From Cristatella mucedo (lineage: Eukaryota > Bryozoa > Phylactolaemata > Cristatellidae), in NCBI GenBank assembly GCA_009760855.2, contig WPIO01000021.1, positions 1,606,001 to 1,670,000 of the forward strand: a stretch of 64,000 nt of DNA, in the 5' to 3' direction. A program made the translations under genes and the position numbers. The notes below the pieces were generated by a model. It made no database searches and was not told the DNA's origin. It saw only the letters and a list, made by a program, of their open reading frames with translations. How positions within the stretch are numbered: the first letter of the stretch is position 1; the number at the start of each line of letters is the position of its first letter. This document shows, in pieces, positions 58,949-64,000 of the stretch.

Positions 58949-60165
58949 CCTCCGTGTACCTTAACTAGTTACGCCAATGTCCCAAACACTATAACTTAAA
59001 CTACCTCAGCTGCAGCTGTTACTCACAGGTCACACAAAATCTGGAGCATTTCATAGCCTTGGCGTCGACGCCGAGGTTGGGGTGATAGAGAAGCAGTCTG
59101 GACTGGAAAGGAAGTTCGCAAGTACGAGCACCACGTATGCTGCGATTAAAGGCACCTGCAAGCAAGACAGAGTAAAAATCAGACGGCAGGTCTTTGGGCG
59201 TCAGCCGCACCTGCTGAAAACATTCTTGGGTCGCCCATACTGTTTATACCTGTTCCTATCCGATCGAAAATGGTCGTTTAATATTAGTTTTGCAGGACTT
59301 CTTTTTGAGGAACAACGGTCGATGTTCACCAGAGTCCCGCAGTGAGTTAACGCTTTAAAAAGTCAGAAGCCATGCTATGCTTGTTTAAGTAATTGTGTCT
59401 GTGACGATAATCGTGCTCATGTAAAGCGAAATTAAATGAAGGCCCGTGAAAAAGTCTTACATAGAGCATTATTTCTAAGAGAGACTTTCAAGCAAATGCC
59501 TGATTGGTCATTGTAGCTACAATTAAACCTAAAAACTCCTGTTGCAGGCAAGCGTTTTGATCGGGATCCAACCATTGGCTCTAGTCCTTTGCCGAGTCAC
59601 TTCTTTGGAACCTTACCTTTTGCAATGCTCCTAGTCAAGCAGCACAGAATATTGAAGACTATCACGGGACTATGGGACAACAGACCGGAGTGAGGATAAA
59701 CTATGGTAATTTTGAATCAATCGCCTAATCTCCTAATCGGCATGGCACTCCCGCTTGGAGTTAAAACTGTTATGGCTGACTTAGCAGTCAATGGGGTGCA
59801 GCGTGGTCGAAAAAGATTCGATCACGCCTTAGATGGAGGAAAAAGGAAGGCAACTGCTAAAGGCACGATCCAGCCGTTCCTGAATTCCTATAGGAGACCG
59901 TTTACCTGCAACAGCTACGCACCGCGCCCTTAAGCTCCACCCACTTGTCCAACAGTACGGATGTTTTTTCGGAATTACAGCCGGGCTGAGTGTGAATTAA
60001 GCACCTGCTCATGCAGGTAACAGCGAGATGAGGACTAAGAATGAAACTAAAACATTGGACTTAAGAAGAAAGAGAAAGTGTAGAGATGATGAAGTAATAG
60101 GAGAAAGAGGGAATGAGACTGAGATGCAGAGAGAGAGGGACACAGAGCTATGATTGATGGGTAAG
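58949..60165. other. No recognisable gene
   Basis: Plus-strand ORFs at 59082-59345 (87 codons) and 59703-59933 (76 codons, LLIGMALPLGVKTVMADLAV) lack recognised domains. Confidence 0.35.
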
Positions 60166-60187
60166 GGGTGAAGAGAGAGAGAGAGAT

Positions 60188-60262
<75 letters not shown>
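60166..60262. repeat. (GA)n microsatellite
   Basis: GA run with one GATAAAGA break near its start, ending GATATATTTATAG. Purine-rich flank from about 60060. The long minus-strand ORF here is a repeat translation. Confidence 0.95.
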
Positions 60263-60264
<2 letters not shown>

Positions 60265-60351
60265 TATTTATAGAGACAAAGGAGCTTTGCCCCAAGCAGG
60301 CAATAATTACATGCAGCCGACAGCAGGGGTGTTCCCTTACGAAGGCTGATA

Positions 60352-60546
60352 ATTAATAATAATAATAACAATAAGAATTCACTTGATAAAGCGCCCTCAG
60401 AGAATTTAATCTCTCTCTCTAGGCGCTTTACATTTGCTGTAAAGTGAAATACCATTGAATGGTAAGTAAAATCATGCTTGGAAAAACAAACGAAATGAAT
60501 AATGTGGTTAGGGGTGACATGCACAGGGTCAGCATGCAAATTAGCT
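60352..60546 (-). mobile_element. LINE-A 3'-end fragment
   Basis: (TAA)n-like tail at 60352-60380, hairpin (GATAAAGCGCCCTCAGAG and CTAGGCGCTTTAC, perfect outer arms, with an extra CT in the loop side), and the 3' UTR to about AGGGTCAGCATGCAAAT. It stops before the coding end. Confidence 0.82.
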
Positions 60547-62355
60547 TAAATGTGCAACCAAAGGATGCGTGCTGTTACACGCCTGTTACATCCAAAAGTT
60601 TCTTCGCTTCCGAATCCGCTTCTGGGCCTCCAAGCCCACAATTTTCAGGGGTATGATGGACTTGTCATTACTGCTGGAAATCCACGGCCCAGCTGAATGC
60701 ATAGCACTGGCCGTCTATTTTGAAAGTCAGGCCGATTATATGACTCAGACACCTCGACCTTGGTCGAGGTGAGTGCCGCAGGACAAAACTAGCTGGAGAT
60801 CCCAGCAATACATATCTTCTACTAATTTTCTTTTATACCTCCATGCAAACTCGGGTTCGTCTCTATCAGTGATACCTTCAGTTCAACTCCGTGAACCTCA
60901 CCCATCCACGACTGATGGGCTGTGCAGCTTCGAATGAGGCTTCGCCTTCGAACAAAACTTTGTCAATAACTCTTGGAGTATAAACTCCCAACTGAAATGC
61001 AATTGTTAAGCGAGTATGCTTATTTCAAGAAAGCAGGTATACATGCTTGAATGCCGGCATTTATAAACAATTGTAACCGAATTTTCACCTGTAAATTGCA
61101 GTCTTGTGACTGGATATCGTAAAGCAGGACTTCTGGGGGGGGGGCGAGGTCAGATTTTGCATTTATGCTCAATTTTCGAACGTATCTCTCGGAGTAAAAA
61201 TTTATAAAGATAATAAATAGGCACAGTATCGATGCAGGAGGACACGAGTTGCAGAATATTTTTGTCGTTCTACTACCACTGACACTTCTTTTCAATGCAA
61301 CCCGTTTTCTGTATCAGATGGCTATAACAATAGCTATATATAACAAGGGTATAACACCTACTCTTTCTCTGCACATGCTGAGAGGTCGCCTGTGACAAGT
61401 CGCTAACTATTTTGCCAGCCCTGCTCTTTGCATAAACTTGCATGCTAAATGTTTCTAGATGTCCTTCACCTGACTATGCGGCAATAGTATCCTTTACCGA
61501 CTTCAACTATTTTGCACCCATTGGCTGACAATCGCTAGCTATATTATTATTATATAGCTACCTCACGAATGGTGCCAAGTGTCAGCTCAATTGACACGTG
61601 CTTCTCTTCATGTTCTTTTTACTCAACAGTAAAGCTACCAAGCGATACGCATGGATGACCGAGAACATGGAACAGTGATTTATTTATACACGACACATAA
61701 AAGATAATATGCCAAGGTTGTTTTATGGTAGCATTAATAGCTTAACTATCTATGCAAGCACAAAACAGCAGGAATCAAAAGTTTAATTTACGGAATACTA
61801 TCTAAAATAAAACTCAGCTATTCAAGATCTAAGAGCCTTCGGTGATTACTAGAACCACAATTATTAGAGAATACAACAGAAATTTCATATCCTGCGAACT
61901 GTAAAGCCGGCGAAGAAAACCGTCTTGAGCTTGCCACCATGTCTCGAGCCAAACTAAACAAGTCTGAATAATCATCGATAATTTCATTTTCAGTATAGAA
62001 GAGTGGATTCTTCGTTTCAAAAACAGTTTTAGTATACTCTGCAGATGTCATCTAGAAAAAATGGTCTAAGCTTATTAAATCTGGAGCACAGCAGCATGTC
62101 CATAACAGCCGACATCCGTAACATCGGCTGAGGTTTTAGCTAGCAGGTGAGCTTTGTAGATATTGAAAAAAAATTTCTAGGTAGCTGCTACGATAGCTCT
62201 GACAGATCGTGCATTTACATACCAAAAAGAATAAAGAATAGAAGGAAACGTCCAAGATAAAATTACATCGCAAACATAATTGGACGTCGTTTTTAAAGTA
62301 AATTAATATCTTTGATGTGTTTGCATGTGTGAGCAGTGGAGGAGCCGATAGAGCA
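60547..62355. other. Unrecognised region
   Basis: A minus-strand ORF at 61818-62051 (77 codons) begins with ATG right after TTTTTTCTAG and reads TKTVFETKNPLFYTENEII and DDYSDLFSLARDMVASSRR, exon-like but of no recognised family. A perfect inverted repeat (ACCTCGACC TT GGTCGAGGT) lies at 60751-60770. An 11 G run lies near 61135-61145. Confidence 0.35.
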
Positions 62356-62416
62356 GGGGACATTACTATAGCCTCTATAGCAGGGGGGGGGGCATTATTA
62401 TACCCTCTATAGCAGG
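62356..62416. repeat. Imperfect tandem duplication with a G run
   Basis: GAGCAGGGGACATTACTATA, GCCTCTATAGCAGG and then a G run, CATTATTATACCCTCTATAGCAGG (in pieces): two units of about 30 bp sharing GCAGGGG...ATTAYTATA...CCTCTATAGCAGG. Confidence 0.8.
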
Positions 62417-63086
62417 CCACCGACATGGGCCCCATTATTCCGATGACCCGACCGTCACCGACGACGAATTATGTTTTACTTCCTACTGATGAGCAACGAC
62501 TAAGTTCGTGTGGACTGTGATTTTTGCACTATAATTGTTCGCTAGTCGTATGTCTAGCACTGCCTGCATGCAAATCTTATTCCTGCCTAAACATTTTGCA
62601 GATATTTTCCCGCAAATGAAAATTGTGACTCTGCCACTGACGGCAAAAGACATTTCCCATCAGGATTTTTCAAAAGAGCAGAGGTCCAGACACAGAATCG
62701 AGTGGATCTTTAGTCAAATGTACACATAGTCACTTCAATAGCTTCATGGATAGTGATGACACAGAGGGTACACAGGTAATTGCTTTTATCAAGGTGCATG
62801 ATCTAATATGCTTTCATTAATAGAATGACGCCCCTTTCTGTGCATATCCATTGAAATGTTTAATTGATTCCATGTTTATTGACCGATAAGGTTCCATCCA
62901 TCAAGTAGGTTAACAAGAGGTTTTTTGCTCGGTCTAAATGCTAACTAGGCTGCATTGCACCCACCCTTCTGCCTTGTGACAAGACTTTCAGAGCATCATC
63001 AAGCTGTGGATGCCTGCTTGTTAGGGGTGCTACGTAGGCATTGCGGACCACCTGGTTAAACAATGCTCGTTAACTGATGAAATATC
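62417..63086. other. No recognisable feature
   Basis: No supported ORF or repeat. Confidence 0.45.
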
Positions 63087-63705
63087 TTAATATTAATATA
63101 ATAGTAATAATGCACTTGACAAAGCGCCCTCAGAGAAGTTAATCTCTTTCTAGGCGCTTTACATTTGCTGCAAAGGGAAATGCAATTGAACGGTGAGTAA
63201 AATCATGCTTGAAAAACAAACAAAATGAATAACATGGTTAAGGGTGACATGCACAGGATCAGCATGCAAATGTGGTTAGTGGCAGCATGCACAGTGTCAG
63301 CACGCATAAGCACATCAAGGACGAATCACAGGGACCCACTAAATGCTGTCCTAAATAGGTGTGTTTTCAAGTTCCTTTTAAATGTGGTCAGGTCAGGGGA
63401 TGCTCTGACGCAGGTCGGGAGGGAGTTCCAGGCTTTGGGAGCATACGAACTAAAGGCATGGTCTCTAAAAAAGATATGAGGTTTGTACGAAGTATAGGTA
63501 AACAGTTCGATTCCGAAAAGCAGGTAGTACGATGCAGATCTGATAGGTTGGCTGGAGCCAAATAATGGACCTAAAAGTGAGCGACAAAACCTTGAAGTCG
63601 ATCCGTTGCTTGACTGGTAGCCAGTGCAGGTCGGCGAGAAGTGGTATGGTGTGTCAACTGCGACGCTCACGACAGATAAGCCTGGCTGTGGAGTTTTGCA
63701 TCTTA
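63087..63705 (-). mobile_element. LINE-A copy, 5'-truncated
   Basis: Minus strand from MQNSTARLICRERRS-equivalent sequence (63705) through HFSPTCTGYQSSNGSTSRFC in shifted frame, a stretch disrupted near 63480-63560 where about 50 bp is lost, then FFRDHAFSSYAPKAWNSLPTCV and AFSGSL (ORF 63326-63670). The hairpin tail and ATT-type tract at 63087-63113 are intact. Confidence 0.85.
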
Positions 63706-64000
63706 GCAGTCCTACGATTCACCCTGGGACACAGGGTCCAGAATTCTTACTTCTATTCACTATGCTATCTGTATAGCTTGAAAACCACTTGATATCAGCT
63801 AAATTCACCGATACCGTGAGGCTTGCCTCTTTCTTGCACTGACAAATTACACCCAAGATGTAATTGCTTAAACTGGTGCTTATGCTCAAGCATGGTCATA
63901 CTCGTAAAGTTAAACGTGTCACATAAAACGTTTCCGTGAACTTGTGTGAATGCCAACGAACAAAGCATGCTCGTGCAAGTACTAAAGCTGCCTACGAACA
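63706..64000. other. No recognisable feature to the window end
   Basis: No supported ORF or repeat. Confidence 0.45.

Overview
The window looks like intergenic or intronic DNA from a metazoan, most probably an invertebrate. Three things point there: many decayed CR1/L2-type non-LTR retrotransposons with (ATT)n 3' tails, tRNA-derived SINEs with A and B boxes, and a Mutator-like (MULE) transposon whose transposase carries a FLYWCH-type zinc finger. Long GA, TA and GT microsatellites fit the same picture. No bacterial operon, CRISPR array, rRNA gene or intact tRNA gene is visible. The species cannot be named from this sequence.

Layout. 0-9 kb: SINE fragments, LINE-B copies at 2.1-3.2 kb (+) and 8.1-9.2 kb (-), LINE-A pieces at 3.7-6.3 kb, and between them, on the minus strand at 3.28-3.54 kb, the best host coding exon: the N-terminal part of an insulin-degrading-enzyme/nardilysin-like M16 protease. 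9.6-13.2 kb: four LINE-A copies, including the best preserved one (10.9-12.0 kb, about 300 codons of uninterrupted reverse transcriptase). 13.2-17.4 kb: a weak exon candidate and a 230 bp GA tract. 17.4-18.7 kb: SINE-I next to an old LINE-A. 19.9-23.1 kb: unrecognised small ORFs. 23.1-24.3 kb: LINE-A (-). 27.4-30.4 kb: SINE/LINE-B/SINE cassette, then an old LINE-A. 30.96-32.91 kb: the MULE. 33-40 kb: mostly unrecognised, with microsatellites and a heat-shock-element-like repeat. 40.0-42.9 kb: the longest LINE-A, split by a nested LINE-A. 45.0-49.8 kb: LINE-B cut by a TA repeat, SINEs, and old LINE fragments. 51.9-56.4 kb: LINE-B nested in LINE-B, then a head-to-head LINE-A pair. 57-64 kb: SINEs, short LINE tails and unrecognised DNA.

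Relationships. LINE-A (YADD...AFSGSL protein end, (TTA)n tail) and LINE-B (CATTA-repeat tail) are two CR1/L2-superclade lineages. SINE-I and SINE-II share a tRNA-like head but have different 3' ends. The SINE-II tail matches the hairpin tail of the LINE-A group, and the SINE-I tail contains a block also found near the LINE-B 3' end. This suggests, but does not prove, that each SINE is copied by a different resident LINE. Almost every element is 5'-truncated, frameshifted or has a damaged catalytic box, so the window records past rather than present transposition. Element boundaries are estimates by eye from comparing copies inside the window.
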